Source: an uncultured Anaerolineales bacterium (GTDB taxonomy: Bacteria; Chloroflexota; Anaerolineae; Anaerolineales; UBA6663). Taken from it: a stretch of DNA of 51,714 nt. A program made the translations under genes and the position numbers. The notes under the pieces were generated by a model. It saw only the letters and a list, made by a program, of their open reading frames with translations. It had not been told where the DNA came from and ran no database searches. This document shows positions 31,599 through 39,860 of this stretch, piece by piece (position 1 is the stretch's first letter; each line of letters opens with the position of its first letter). The DNA lies in the NCBI GenBank assembly GCA_937952305.1, contig CALFZO010000086.1:1-51714 (forward strand), written 5' to 3'.

Positions 31599-33302
31599 TC
31601 ACAGCGGCGCGGCGCTCAGTTCGTCGATATACCAGGCCGCCAACGGCAGCGCAAAGCGGCTGCTGACTTCCACAGCGACCACGGCGCGGCCCTCCACCGG
31701 GACGAAATCCAGCGTCAGGCGGTGGTAGCGCCCGTAGGGCATCTCCGCGCCGGTCAACCAGCCGGTGTCAGCGCGCTCGCCGCCCACATCCACAGTCAAG
31801 CGCACCTCGCTGGCCAGCGGCTCGGCCGCGTAACGCGCCGCCGGCCCGGCCTGCGCCCAGACATCGGGCAGCACGTTGACGGCGAAGCGATGCGGGCGGC
31901 CCGCTTCCAGTCCCGCCAGCGCCTGCCACAGACGCACACGGAAAGGCGCGCGCGTGCCGCACACCTTCCAGCAATAGACGCCCTCGGCGAAAATCCGGCC
32001 GCGCTCTTCCGCCACAACCGCGCGGCTGTTGATGAGGGCCGTGATCGGCAAGCCAAAGGCCAGGGCCTGACCGGGTTGGCGCGCCTCGCCGGGGCCGGCC
32101 CACTCCAGCAGCCAGCCGGACGGCACGGCCCGCTCACGGGTGGCGTCCGCGAAGTAGGCCTGGCCCTCTTCAAATCCGGCGTTGATCAGCAGGTTGACCG
32201 GCGTGCGCGGCGCCGGCGCGGTCTCGGGGCCGGGCGGCACGCGGATGGTCTGCGGCGGCGGTGCCGGGGCCGGCTCGGGCGGGGTCACCGTGAGCCGCCC
32301 TGGCGCGCTGGCGGTCCGGCGGGCGCGTAGATCTGTGAGCAGCGTCTCCACCACGCGCGTCCCCGCCACGTCGAAGCCCTGCCACTGTTCGGTCGTCCCA
32401 ACCGTGAAGAGGGCGGCCCCGACGACAAACGGGTCCTTCTCCAGCTCGCGGTCATACCACAAGAGCTGCTCGGCGTAGTAGCGCTCCGGGTCGCGCTCCG
32501 TCCCGCGCCAATAATCGATCGGGTCGCGGGCGCCGTCGCAGCTGGCCCAGTAATCGCCGTGAACGCGCCATGAGCCGTCGCTCTGGCCAGGGCAGACCGC
32601 GCCGATGCGGTCCAGGCCGCACTCGCTGATGATCAGGGGCAGGCCGGCCAGGCCGTTCGGCGCCAGGGAGTGGCGGTAGACCTTGCGGTAGCGCAGCGTC
32701 GTCCAGCCCGAGTCGCCCTCGTCTGCGCCAGCCTCCGCGTCGCAGTTGGCGAGCTGGTAGCGGCCGGTGAGCGACCACATGAACGGGGACGCATACTCGT
32801 GCAGGCCCAGGTAGCCCTGGCGCTGCTCGGCCGCGTCCAGCGCCGGCAGGAAGGCCGCCCACAGCGGCAGGTCGGGCGTGCCGGTGGAGAAGTTGCCCAC
32901 CACTCCGCGCAGACCGAGGTCGGCCAGCAGGCGCAGGCGTTCGGCCTCGAATGCCGCGTACCAGGCCATGCGGCGCATGGCGGCCGGATCGCTGGCCGGG
33001 CCGAAGACCGGCTCGTTGGGGCCTTCCCAGATCTGGATGGCGGGATTGGCCGCATACTCGGCGCGCTGCCGGTCCACCAACGCGCGCGCGGCCGCGGCCG
33101 CCGCCTGGCCGCTGTCCGCCAGGGCGCCCACATCTTCCGCCTCGACCACACGGCCCACGATGAGCAGATCTGGGTTGAGCGCGCGCAATTCGGCCGCCGG
33201 CCCAAAGACGCCGGCCAGCTTCACCAGCGGGGCGCCGGCCTCCACGAAGCGGCGCAGGTCGGCGGTGTTGCCGAGATAGTGCGGGCAGAGTTTGCTGGGC
33301 AT
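31599..33302 (-). CDS. Putative clan GH-A glycoside hydrolase-like protein with C-terminal beta-sandwich
   Basis: A 567-aa protein. The first 350 or so residues look like a TIM-barrel hydrolase of clan GH-A: IWEGPNEP places an acid/base candidate at Glu97, YLGLHEY lies on strand 6 and PLIISECG provides a nucleophile candidate at Glu227. A Pro-rich linker follows (about 375-405), then a beta-sandwich that may bind carbohydrate (NLLINAGFEEG ... LTLDFVPVEGRAVVAVEVSS). No signal peptide is visible from the ATG at 33302, unusual for a secreted hydrolase; the frame is open further upstream but crosses the divergent glycosyltransferase promoter. The substrate is unknown, possibly the polysaccharide made by the neighbouring genes. 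Confidence 0.6.
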   Translation of the reverse strand: MPSKLCPHYLGNTADLRRFVEAGAPLVKLAGVFGPAAELRALNPDLLIVGRVVEAEDVGALADSGQAAAAAARALVDRQRAEYAANPAIQIWEGPNEPVFGPASDPAAMRRMAWYAAFEAERLRLLADLGLRGVVGNFSTGTPDLPLWAAFLPALDAAEQRQGYLGLHEYASPFMWSLTGRYQLANCDAEAGADEGDSGWTTLRYRKVYRHSLAPNGLAGLPLIISECGLDRIGAVCPGQSDGSWRVHGDYWASCDGARDPIDYWRGTERDPERYYAEQLLWYDRELEKDPFVVGAALFTVGTTEQWQGFDVAGTRVVETLLTDLRARRTASAPGRLTVTPPEPAPAPPPQTIRVPPGPETAPAPRTPVNLLINAGFEEGQAYFADATRERAVPSGWLLEWAGPGEARQPGQALAFGLPITALINSRAVVAEERGRIFAEGVYCWKVCGTRAPFRVRLWQALAGLEAGRPHRFAVNVLPDVWAQAGPAARYAAEPLASEVRLTVDVGGERADTGWLTGAEMPYGRYHRLTLDFVPVEGRAVVAVEVSSRFALPLAAWYIDELSAAPL

Positions 33303-33337
33303 GCGGCCTCCGGGGCGGCGGGCTTGACGCGAGCGAT

Positions 33338-33343
33338 TATACT
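33338..33343 (+). promoter_or_regulatory. -10 box (TATACT) for the glycosyltransferase gene
   Basis: In the 69-nt gap between divergent genes, TATACT lies 28 nt before the ATG at 33372. No Shine-Dalgarno and no clear -35 at 17-nt spacing are seen. Confidence 0.4.
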
Positions 33344-33371
33344 TCTGACCGCTGGAACGCACCCCGCTGCC

Positions 33372-34496
33372 ATGAAAATCCTCATGCTCTCCAAAGCCTG
33401 TGTCGTCGGCGCCTACCAGCGCAAGCTGGAGGCGATCGCGGCGCTGGGCGTCGACCTGACCGTGGCCGTGCCGCCCGAGTGGCACGACGAGCGCGGCGCG
33501 CTCATCCTGGAACGCGCCCACACGCAGGGCTACACGCTGGAAGTCACGCCGATCGTCTTCAACGGCAATTTCCACCTGCACTTCTACCCGCGCTTCGCGG
33601 CCCTGCTCAGGCGCGTCCAGCCGGACCTGGTCCACATCGACGAGGAGCCGTACAACTTCGCCACCTGGCACGCCCTGCGGCTGGCGCAGCGCGGCGGCGC
33701 GCGCACGCTCTTCTTCTCCTGGCAGAACCTGCTGCGCCGCTACCCGCCGCCCTTCCGCTGGCTGGAGCAGGATGTGCTGGCGCGCGCCGACGCCGGCCTG
33801 GTGGGCAACCAGGCCGCGCACGCCGTCTGGCGCGCCAAGGGCTACCGCGGCCCGCTGCACGTCATCCCGCAGTTCGGCGTGGACCCGGACATCTTCCGGC
33901 CGCGCCCGGAGGCCCGCCCGCCGGGCGTCAGCGGCGCGCTCAGCGTGGGCTTCGCCGGACGCCTGGTGCCGGAGAAGGGCGTGGACCTGCTGCTGCTGGC
34001 GGCGGCGCAAGTGCCGGGCGTGCGGGTGCGCGTCCTGGGCGCCGGCCCGGAGCGCAGCCTGCTGGATTTGTTGATCAAGCAAGAGCGCCTGGCCGACCGG
34101 GTGACGCTTGAGCGGATGGTCCCGTCCACGCAGATTCCGGAGTTCCTGTCGCAGTTGGACGCGCTGGTGCTCCCGTCGCGCAGCCGGCCCAACTGGAAAG
34201 AGCAGTTCGGACGGGTGGTGGCGGAGGCCATGGCCTGCGGCGTGCCCGTGATCACGTCTGACAGCGGCGAGCTGCCCAACGTGGCCGGCGACGCCGGCCT
34301 GATCTTCCCGGAAGACGACGTGGAGGCGCTGGCCGGCCGCCTGCGCGCGCTGCGCGATGACCTCGCCCTGCGCGCGCGCCTGGCCGCGCAGGGCCGCGCC
34401 CGCGTGCTGGACCTCTTCACTCAGCAGAAGATCGCCGCGCAGACCGTGGCCGTCTACCGCGCGCTGCTGGAGGCCGCCCCGCCGGGCCGGCGCTGA
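33372..34496 (+). CDS. Glycosyltransferase family 4 protein
   Basis: A 374-aa GT-B-fold glycosyltransferase. The N-terminal half begins MKILMLSKACVVGAY; the C-terminal GT1/GT4 domain starts at VGFAGRLVPEKGVDLLLLAA (about 196-215) and has the donor-binding region EQFGRVVAEAMACGVPVIT with the E-x7-E-type glutamates. It adds a sugar from a nucleotide donor during envelope polysaccharide or glycolipid assembly. It starts a plus-strand run (glycosyltransferase, EamA transporter, glycosyltransferase, initiating sugar transferase) with 2-nt to 43-nt spacing. The ATG at 33372 begins the conserved part; the long open frame upstream is only the shadow of the opposite gene. Confidence 0.88.
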   Translation: MKILMLSKACVVGAYQRKLEAIAALGVDLTVAVPPEWHDERGALILERAHTQGYTLEVTPIVFNGNFHLHFYPRFAALLRRVQPDLVHIDEEPYNFATWHALRLAQRGGARTLFFSWQNLLRRYPPPFRWLEQDVLARADAGLVGNQAAHAVWRAKGYRGPLHVIPQFGVDPDIFRPRPEARPPGVSGALSVGFAGRLVPEKGVDLLLLAAAQVPGVRVRVLGAGPERSLLDLLIKQERLADRVTLERMVPSTQIPEFLSQLDALVLPSRSRPNWKEQFGRVVAEAMACGVPVITSDSGELPNVAGDAGLIFPEDDVEALAGRLRALRDDLALRARLAAQGRARVLDLFTQQKIAAQTVAVYRALLEAAPPGRR

Positions 34497-34498
34497 CG

Positions 34499-35377
34499 AT
34501 GGCGCTCTCGCCGCACGCCCGCGCGATTCTGCTGGCCCTGTTCGTCACGGGGCTGTGGTCCACGTCCTGGGTGCTGATCAAGTTCGGCCTGGCCGACCTG
34601 CCGCCGCTGACTTTCGCCGGGCTGCGCTACAGCCTGGCCACCCTGTGCCTGCTGCCGTTCCTCCTGCGCGGCGGGCGGCGCGCGGCGCTGCGGAAGCTGG
34701 ATCGCCGCCGCTGGGCCGAGCTGGCGCTGCTGGGCCTGCTCCTGTACGCGGCCACGCAAGGCGCGCAGTTCGCGGGCCTGGCGCTGCTGCCGGCCACCAC
34801 CGTGAGCCTGCTGCTCAATCTGACCACGCTGGTGGTGACCGTGTTCGGCATCGGCCTGCTGCGTGAGCGGCCCACCACCCGGCAATGGGCTGGGATCGCG
34901 CTGAATGTGGCCGGCGTGCTGGTCTACTTCTACCCGGTGGCGTTCACGCCCGGGCAATCCCTGGGGCTCGTCATCACGGCCGGCGGTGTGCTCGCCAACG
35001 CCGCCGCGGCCGTGCTGGGGCGGCGCGTCAATCGCGACCGCGCGCTGGACCCGCTGCTGGTGACCACGGTCAGCATGGCCATCGGCTCAGCCGTGCTGCT
35101 GGCCGCCGGCCTGGCGCTGCAGGGCCTGCCGCCGCTCACGCCGCGCCACTGGCTGATCATCGCCTGGCTGGCCGTGGTCAACTCGGCGGTGGCGTTCACG
35201 CTCTGGAACCGCTCGCTCCAGACACTCTCGGCGCTGGAGTCCAACCTGATCAACAGCACCATGCTGATCCAGATCGCGCTGCTGGCCTGGGTCTTCTTAG
35301 GGGAGGCGCTGACGGCCAAGGCCGTCTTCGGCCTGCTCCTGGCCGGCGCCGGCGTGGCCCTGGTGCAATGGCGTTAG
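34499..35377 (+). CDS. EamA/DMT family transporter
   Basis: A 292-aa membrane protein with about ten helices in two homologous EamA halves. Half 1 starts ILLALFVTGLWSTSWVLIKF and has TFAGLRYSLATLCLLP; half 2 starts GLVITAGGVLANAAAAVLGRR and has NSAVAFTLWNRSLQTLSALE. Members export or exchange small metabolites such as amino acids or nucleotide sugars. The gene starts 2 nt after the glycosyltransferase stop, so the pair is co-translated and a role in envelope building is possible but not shown. The substrate cannot be predicted. Confidence 0.88.
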   Translation: MALSPHARAILLALFVTGLWSTSWVLIKFGLADLPPLTFAGLRYSLATLCLLPFLLRGGRRAALRKLDRRRWAELALLGLLLYAATQGAQFAGLALLPATTVSLLLNLTTLVVTVFGIGLLRERPTTRQWAGIALNVAGVLVYFYPVAFTPGQSLGLVITAGGVLANAAAAVLGRRVNRDRALDPLLVTTVSMAIGSAVLLAAGLALQGLPPLTPRHWLIIAWLAVVNSAVAFTLWNRSLQTLSALESNLINSTMLIQIALLAWVFLGEALTAKAVFGLLLAGAGVALVQWR

Positions 35378-35408
35378 CGGCGCGGAGCGCACGGCGGGCG
35401 GCATCAGC

Positions 35409-35414
35409 TATAAT
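35409..35414 (+). promoter_or_regulatory. -10 box (TATAAT) exactly 6 nt before an ATG: leaderless promoter
   Basis: A consensus TATAAT spans -12 to -7 relative to the A of the ATG at 35421, so transcription would start on the start codon itself. No Shine-Dalgarno and no -35 are visible. It gives the downstream glycosyltransferase an internal promoter independent of the upstream pair. Confidence 0.6.
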
Positions 35415-35420
35415 CCTCGT

Positions 35421-36539
35421 ATGCCCCGAATCGCGTTGAACGCGCACCTGTTGTTCGGGGGCGCGTCCTACCGGAGCGCCGGCATCCATCACTACATCGA
35501 CAATCTACTGCGGCACCTGCCGGAGGCCGGCCCAGATTTGGACTTCACCGTCTATGTCGGCGCGGGCCAGCCGGCGATGGCGCGCGCCACGGTCCAGCGC
35601 AGCCGTTGGCCCACGCAGCGGCCGCCGGTCCGCATCTTGTGGGAGCAGCTGGTCCAGCCGTGGGCGCTGCTGCGCGGCCGCCCGGACCTGCTGCACTCGC
35701 TGGCCTTCGCCTCGCCGCTGGTCAACCCGGTGCCGGCGGTGGTGACGATGTATGACTTGTCGTTCCGGCTCATGCCGGAGAAGTTTCCGGCCGCGCAGCG
35801 CCTGTACTTGTCGGCCATGACCGCCCAGGCCTGCCGCCGGGCGCGGCGCGTGATCGCCATCTCAGAGAGCACGCGCGCCGACGTGGTGCGGCTGCTCGGC
35901 ATCGAGGCCGCGCGCGTGGATGTGGCTTATCCGGGCGTAGACGCCCGCTTCCGGCCGTGGCCGCCCGCCGCAGTCGCGGCCTTCCGCGCCCGCGCCGGGC
36001 TGCCGGAGCGTTTCATCCTGTTCCTGGGGACGCTTGAGCCGCGCAAGAACCTGGGCGCGCTCATCACGGCCTTCGCGCAGCTGCGCCGGACTGCGCCGGA
36101 GGTGCATCTGATGGTGGCCGGCGCCAAGGGCTGGTTCTACGGCGACCTCTTCCGCCAGGTGAGCGCGCTGGCGCTGGAGGACCGCGTGCATTTTCCGGGC
36201 TTCGTGCCCGCCGAGGACCTGCCGGGCTGGTATAACGCCGCCGCGGTCTTCGCCTATCCCTCGTCGTTTGAGGGCTTCGGGATGCCGGTGGCGGAGGCGC
36301 TGGCGTGCGGGCGGCCGGTGGTCACGTCGACGGTCTCGTCCCTGCCCGAAGCGGGCGGGGCGGCGGCGCTGCTGGTCCCGCCGCAGGATGTGGAGGCGCT
36401 GGCCGCCGCCCTGCGCCAGGCCCTGGACCAAGCCGAGGCGCTGGGGCCGCTGGGCCCGGCGCAGGCCGCGCGCTTCACCTGGGCGGCCACCGCCGCCCGC
36501 ACCGTGGACAGCTATCGAAAGGCCCTGACCGGCGCCTGA
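35421..36539 (+). CDS. Glycosyltransferase family 1/4 (mannosyltransferase-like)
   Basis: A 372-aa GT-B glycosyltransferase. The N-terminal acceptor domain includes SAGIHHYIDNLLRHLP and VTMYDLSFRLMPEKFP; the C-terminal domain begins ILFLGTLEPRKNLGALITAF (about 199-218) and has the donor motif SSFEGFGMPVAEALACGRPV with its E-x7-E glutamates. This layout matches MtfB/WbaZ-type mannosyltransferases. It has a leaderless-type promoter, and the initiating sugar transferase gene follows after 26 nt. Probable role: chain extension of a surface polysaccharide. Confidence 0.88.
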   Translation: MPRIALNAHLLFGGASYRSAGIHHYIDNLLRHLPEAGPDLDFTVYVGAGQPAMARATVQRSRWPTQRPPVRILWEQLVQPWALLRGRPDLLHSLAFASPLVNPVPAVVTMYDLSFRLMPEKFPAAQRLYLSAMTAQACRRARRVIAISESTRADVVRLLGIEAARVDVAYPGVDARFRPWPPAAVAAFRARAGLPERFILFLGTLEPRKNLGALITAFAQLRRTAPEVHLMVAGAKGWFYGDLFRQVSALALEDRVHFPGFVPAEDLPGWYNAAAVFAYPSSFEGFGMPVAEALACGRPVVTSTVSSLPEAGGAAALLVPPQDVEALAAALRQALDQAEALGPLGPAQAARFTWAATAARTVDSYRKALTGA

Positions 36540-36565
36540 CGCCCAACGTCGGCTGCCGCCCACGC

Positions 36566-37981
36566 ATGCAACGCTATCGCAATCTGGCGCTGACGCTCCT
36601 GGTCGACGTCGTCCTGATCAACCTCGCCTTCGGCCTGGCCTACGTCATGCGCTATACGCTCGAGCTGTTCGTGCCGGTGCTGGACGCGTTCCAGGCGCCC
36701 TACACCGCCTATCTGCCCTGGCAGGCCGCCTACACGCTGTTGATGCTGATTTTTCTGGCCGCCGACGGCGTCTACACTCCGCAGCGCGGCGGCAGCTGGT
36801 TCACCGAGCTGTACCGCATCCTCAACGCCACCACCACCGTCGGTGTGATCGCGTTCGCGGCCGTTTTCTTCATCGGCCCGCTCATCTACTCGCGCGCGCT
36901 GCTGCTCTGGGCCATCGCGTTGACCGTGGCCTTCCTGGGCGCCGCGCGCCTGGTGCGGCGGCTGGCCGGCTTCGCCCTGCGGCGGCGCGGGATCGGGGTG
37001 GCGCGCGTGCTGATCGTGGGCGCCGGCGAGCTGGGCCGCACCGTCGTCCGCACTATCGTGGCCCAGCCCGGCCTGGGCTACCAGATCGTGGGTTTCGTCG
37101 ACGATGACCCGGCCAAGCTGGAGCTTGGGCGCTACAAAGCGCTGGGCACGCTCGACGACGTCGAGGCCGTGCTCCAGCGCGAGCGCGTGGACGAGGTCAT
37201 CATCACCCTGCCGTGGATGTACCAGCGCAAGATCGTGGGCATCGTGCGGGCGTGCGAACAGCGCGGCGCGCGGGCGCGCGTGGTGCCGGACCTGTTCCAG
37301 CTCTCGCTCAGCCGCCTGGACGTCGACGACATCGGCGGCATCCCGCTGGTCGGCATCAAGGAGACCGCCCTGCCGCGCGCCGGCCGGGTGGTCAAACGCG
37401 TCCTGGACATTCTGGTGGCCGCCACGGTCCTGCTGGTGATGGGCCTGCCGATGCTCGTGATCGCGCTGCTGATCCGGCTGGATTCGCCCGGCCCGGCGCT
37501 GTTCCAGCAGACGCGCCTCGGCGAGGGCGGCCGGCCGTTCACGATCTACAAGTTCCGGTCCATGCGGCTGGGCGCCGAAGACGAGCAGGAGCAGCTGCGC
37601 GCCCACAACCAGGCCACCGGCCCGCTGTTCAAGATCAAGAACGATCCGCGCCTGACGCCCCTGGGCGGCCTGCTGCGGCGCACCAGCCTGGACGAGCTGC
37701 CGCAGTTCCTCAACGTTCTGCGGGGCGAGATGAGCCTGGTGGGGCCGCGGCCCGGCCTGCCACAGGAAGTGGCCCAGTACCAGAACTCCTGGCACCGCCA
37801 GCGCCTGGAGGCCCCGCAAGGCCTCACCGGGCTGTGGCAGGTCTCCGGCCGCAGCGACCTCTCCTTTGACGAGATGTGCCTGCTGGACATCTACTATATC
37901 GAGAACTGGTCGCTCGGCCTGGATTTGCAGATCGCCCTGCGGACGATCCCGCGCCTCCTGTTCGGGAACGGCGCGTATTAG
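36566..37981 (+). CDS. Polyprenyl-phosphate sugar-1-phosphate transferase (initiating exopolysaccharide glycosyltransferase)
   Basis: A 471-aa enzyme of the WbaP/PssY/CpsE class. It has four or five N-terminal transmembrane helices (residues 8-130), a CoA-binding/Rossmann domain (VLIVGAGELGRTVVRTIV, about 148-165) and a C-terminal bacterial sugar-transferase domain: KRVLDILVAATVLL, FTIYKFRSMR, DELPQFLNVLRGEMSLVGPR, then GLTGLWQVSGRS and DIYYIENWS. It moves a sugar-1-phosphate to undecaprenyl phosphate at the inner membrane, the first step of exo- or capsular polysaccharide synthesis. The ATG at 36566 precedes the first helix; the upstream open frame is antisense-type extension. Confidence 0.92.
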   Translation: MQRYRNLALTLLVDVVLINLAFGLAYVMRYTLELFVPVLDAFQAPYTAYLPWQAAYTLLMLIFLAADGVYTPQRGGSWFTELYRILNATTTVGVIAFAAVFFIGPLIYSRALLLWAIALTVAFLGAARLVRRLAGFALRRRGIGVARVLIVGAGELGRTVVRTIVAQPGLGYQIVGFVDDDPAKLELGRYKALGTLDDVEAVLQRERVDEVIITLPWMYQRKIVGIVRACEQRGARARVVPDLFQLSLSRLDVDDIGGIPLVGIKETALPRAGRVVKRVLDILVAATVLLVMGLPMLVIALLIRLDSPGPALFQQTRLGEGGRPFTIYKFRSMRLGAEDEQEQLRAHNQATGPLFKIKNDPRLTPLGGLLRRTSLDELPQFLNVLRGEMSLVGPRPGLPQEVAQYQNSWHRQRLEAPQGLTGLWQVSGRSDLSFDEMCLLDIYYIENWSLGLDLQIALRTIPRLLFGNGAY

Positions 37982-38029
37982 CTCCGCCAGCATCAGTTCG
38001 CGGGCAGCGCTTGGGCGCAAGGAGGCCAT

Positions 38030-39322
38030 ATGCCGCTCGATATCCTCGTCGGCGCTCAATGGGGGGATGAAGGCAAGGGGCGCGTCACCGACCTGCTGGC
38101 CGAACAGGCCCAGGTGGTGGCGCGCTACTCCGGCGGCGACAACGCCGGCCACACGGTCACCGTCGGGCGCCAAGTCTTCAAGCTGCACCTGCTGCCGTCC
38201 GGGGTGCTGCAGCCGCACGTCACCTGCGTGCTCGGCAACGGCATGGTCGTCAACCCGGCCCGGCTGCTGGCCGAGCTCGAGCAGCTGGCCGGCTTCGGCG
38301 TCGACATCTCGCCGGCGCGCATCAAGCTCTCGGCCGCCGCCCACCTGATCACGCCCGCGCACATCGCGCTGGATCAGGCCGAGGAGGCCGCCCGCGCCGA
38401 AGGCCGCCTGGGGACCACCGGGCGCGGCATCGGCCCGGCCTACACGGCCAAGATCGCGCGCCGCGGCCTGCGCGCCGAGCTGCTGCTGCAGCCGGAGATC
38501 CTGGCCGAGCGGGTGGCCGAGCACGTCGAACAGACCAACGTCACCCTCCGGCAGGTGTCTGACCTGCCGCCGCTGGACCCGGCCGCCGCCGCCGCCAGCT
38601 ACGCCGACTACGCCCAGCGCCTGGCACCCTACCTGGCCGAGACCTCCCTGTACCTGCACCAGCAGCTGCGCGCCGGCGCCCGCGTCATTGCCGAGGGCGC
38701 GCAGGGCACCCTGCTGGATATCGACCACGGCACGTACCCGTACGTCACCAGCTCCTCGCCGGCCGCCGGCGGCGTCTTCAACGGCCTGGGCCTCGGCCCC
38801 AAATTCACCGACCGCGTCATCGGCGTCACCAAGGCTTTTCAGACGCGCGTGGGCGAAGGCCCCTTCCCCACCGAGGCCTTCGGCGCCGACGCCGAACGCC
38901 TGCGCGGCACCGGCGCCAACCCGTGGGATGAGTTCGGCACCACCACCGGCCGCCCGCGCCGCTGCGGCTGGCTGGATCTGGTGCTGCTGCGCTACGCCAT
39001 CCGCGTCAACGGCCTGACCGAACTGGTCCTCACCAAGCTGGACGTGCTCTCCGGCTTGCCCGCCATCCAGCTGTGCACGGACTACCTCGGCCCGGGCGGC
39101 CTGACCCACGCCGAATTGCCGCTTGGCCCGGCCGACCTCTCGCCTTTCCAGGCCGTCTACGAGACGCTGCCGGGCTGGGACGCCGATCTGAGCGGCGCGC
39201 GTTCCAGCGCCGACCTGCCGCAGGCCGCGCGGCATTACCTGGACCGCCTCGAAGCCCTCACCGGCCTGCCGGTGACCCTGGTCTCGGTCGGCCCGGAGCG
39301 CGGCCAGATCATCTACCGCTGA
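38030..39322 (+). CDS. purA: Adenylosuccinate synthetase
   Basis: A 430-aa enzyme converting IMP, aspartate and GTP to adenylosuccinate in AMP synthesis. The P-loop is GAQWGDEGKGR (residues 8-18) with catalytic Asp13, and NAGHTV supplies catalytic His41. The IMP-binding loop GTTGRGIGPAYTAK, EGAQGTLLDIDHGTYPYVTSS and the GTP/Asp-binding TTTGRPRRCGWLD are all present; full family length. AAGGAGG lies 5 nt upstream of the ATG. It is a housekeeping gene, 48 nt after the polysaccharide genes, and probably unrelated in function. Confidence 0.97.
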   Translation: MPLDILVGAQWGDEGKGRVTDLLAEQAQVVARYSGGDNAGHTVTVGRQVFKLHLLPSGVLQPHVTCVLGNGMVVNPARLLAELEQLAGFGVDISPARIKLSAAAHLITPAHIALDQAEEAARAEGRLGTTGRGIGPAYTAKIARRGLRAELLLQPEILAERVAEHVEQTNVTLRQVSDLPPLDPAAAAASYADYAQRLAPYLAETSLYLHQQLRAGARVIAEGAQGTLLDIDHGTYPYVTSSSPAAGGVFNGLGLGPKFTDRVIGVTKAFQTRVGEGPFPTEAFGADAERLRGTGANPWDEFGTTTGRPRRCGWLDLVLLRYAIRVNGLTELVLTKLDVLSGLPAIQLCTDYLGPGGLTHAELPLGPADLSPFQAVYETLPGWDADLSGARSSADLPQAARHYLDRLEALTGLPVTLVSVGPERGQIIYR

Positions 39323-39365
39323 GGGTGTCGCCCGGTTGGTGCGCCGCGCCATCTGTGCGCGCAGT

Positions 39366-39419
39366 GTCGGTCAACTGACAGACGTCACAATTGTCTCCGG
39401 CCGCAGCTGGTAGTACAGT
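39366..39419 (+). promoter_or_regulatory. Promoter with adjacent inverted repeat ahead of the radical SAM operon
   Basis: An inverted repeat, GTCGGTCA (39366-39373) and TGACAGAC (39376-39383), with one mismatch in 8, lies 7 nt upstream of -35 TTGTCT (39391-39396); after 17 nt comes -10 TACAGT (39414-39419). The start would be near 39426, leaving about 30 nt with GGAGG. An operator directly upstream of -35 suits an activator. This marks the operon's first gene as 39456. Confidence 0.5.
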
Positions 39420-39455
39420 GTGGGGGATCAACCTCGCGTGGAGGCAGAGACCCAC

Positions 39456-39803
39456 ATGCAGATCGTCACTTACGTTTTGGCGGCCGCCCTCGGCTTCTTC
39501 GGACTGGTCTTTCTGGTAGGGTCGCAGGGTCAAGTGCTGCGGCTCGTCGTCGGCGTGGTGCTGCTGGCCGGCGCCGGCGTGCTGGTCTACCTGATGCGCG
39601 TCCGGCCGCAGCCCAGCCAGGTCAACACCACCGTCGTCCAGAAGATCGAACTGAGCGGCAACGTCAACCTCCAAAACCTCACCTGCAAGAACTGCGGCGG
39701 GCGGCTGACCGAGAAATCGATCGCCGTCAAGGCGGGCGCCGTCTTCGTCAACTGCGAGTTCTGCGGCACGGCCTATCAACTCGAAGAAGAACCCAAGTGG
39801 TGA
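39456..39803 (+). CDS. Small membrane protein with zinc-ribbon (CxxC...CxxC)
   Basis: A 115-aa protein with two N-terminal transmembrane helices (residues 3-23 and 28-46) and a cytoplasmic zinc-ribbon-like end: CKNCGG near residue 78 and CEFCG near residue 101, spaced about 23 residues apart. I recognise no family. It is first in the operon with the radical SAM genes (57 nt upstream). The ATG at 39456 is preferred over a GTG at 39420 because the Shine-Dalgarno GGAGG and a promoter fall upstream of it. It may dock the maturation enzymes to the membrane or bind metal; this is inference. Confidence 0.7.
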   Translation: MQIVTYVLAAALGFFGLVFLVGSQGQVLRLVVGVVLLAGAGVLVYLMRVRPQPSQVNTTVVQKIELSGNVNLQNLTCKNCGGRLTEKSIAVKAGAVFVNCEFCGTAYQLEEEPKW

Positions 39804-39860
39804 CGCCCGGCGGCGCTGGCGGCCTGCGTCCCTCTTCCTGGCTCTGACCCTGGAGGCGCT

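Noticed and set aside
36512..39352. A 946-codon minus-strand frame opposite the sugar transferase and purA
   Set aside because: purA and the sugar transferase are unmistakable on the plus strand; the antisense frame spans both and has no recognisable motif.
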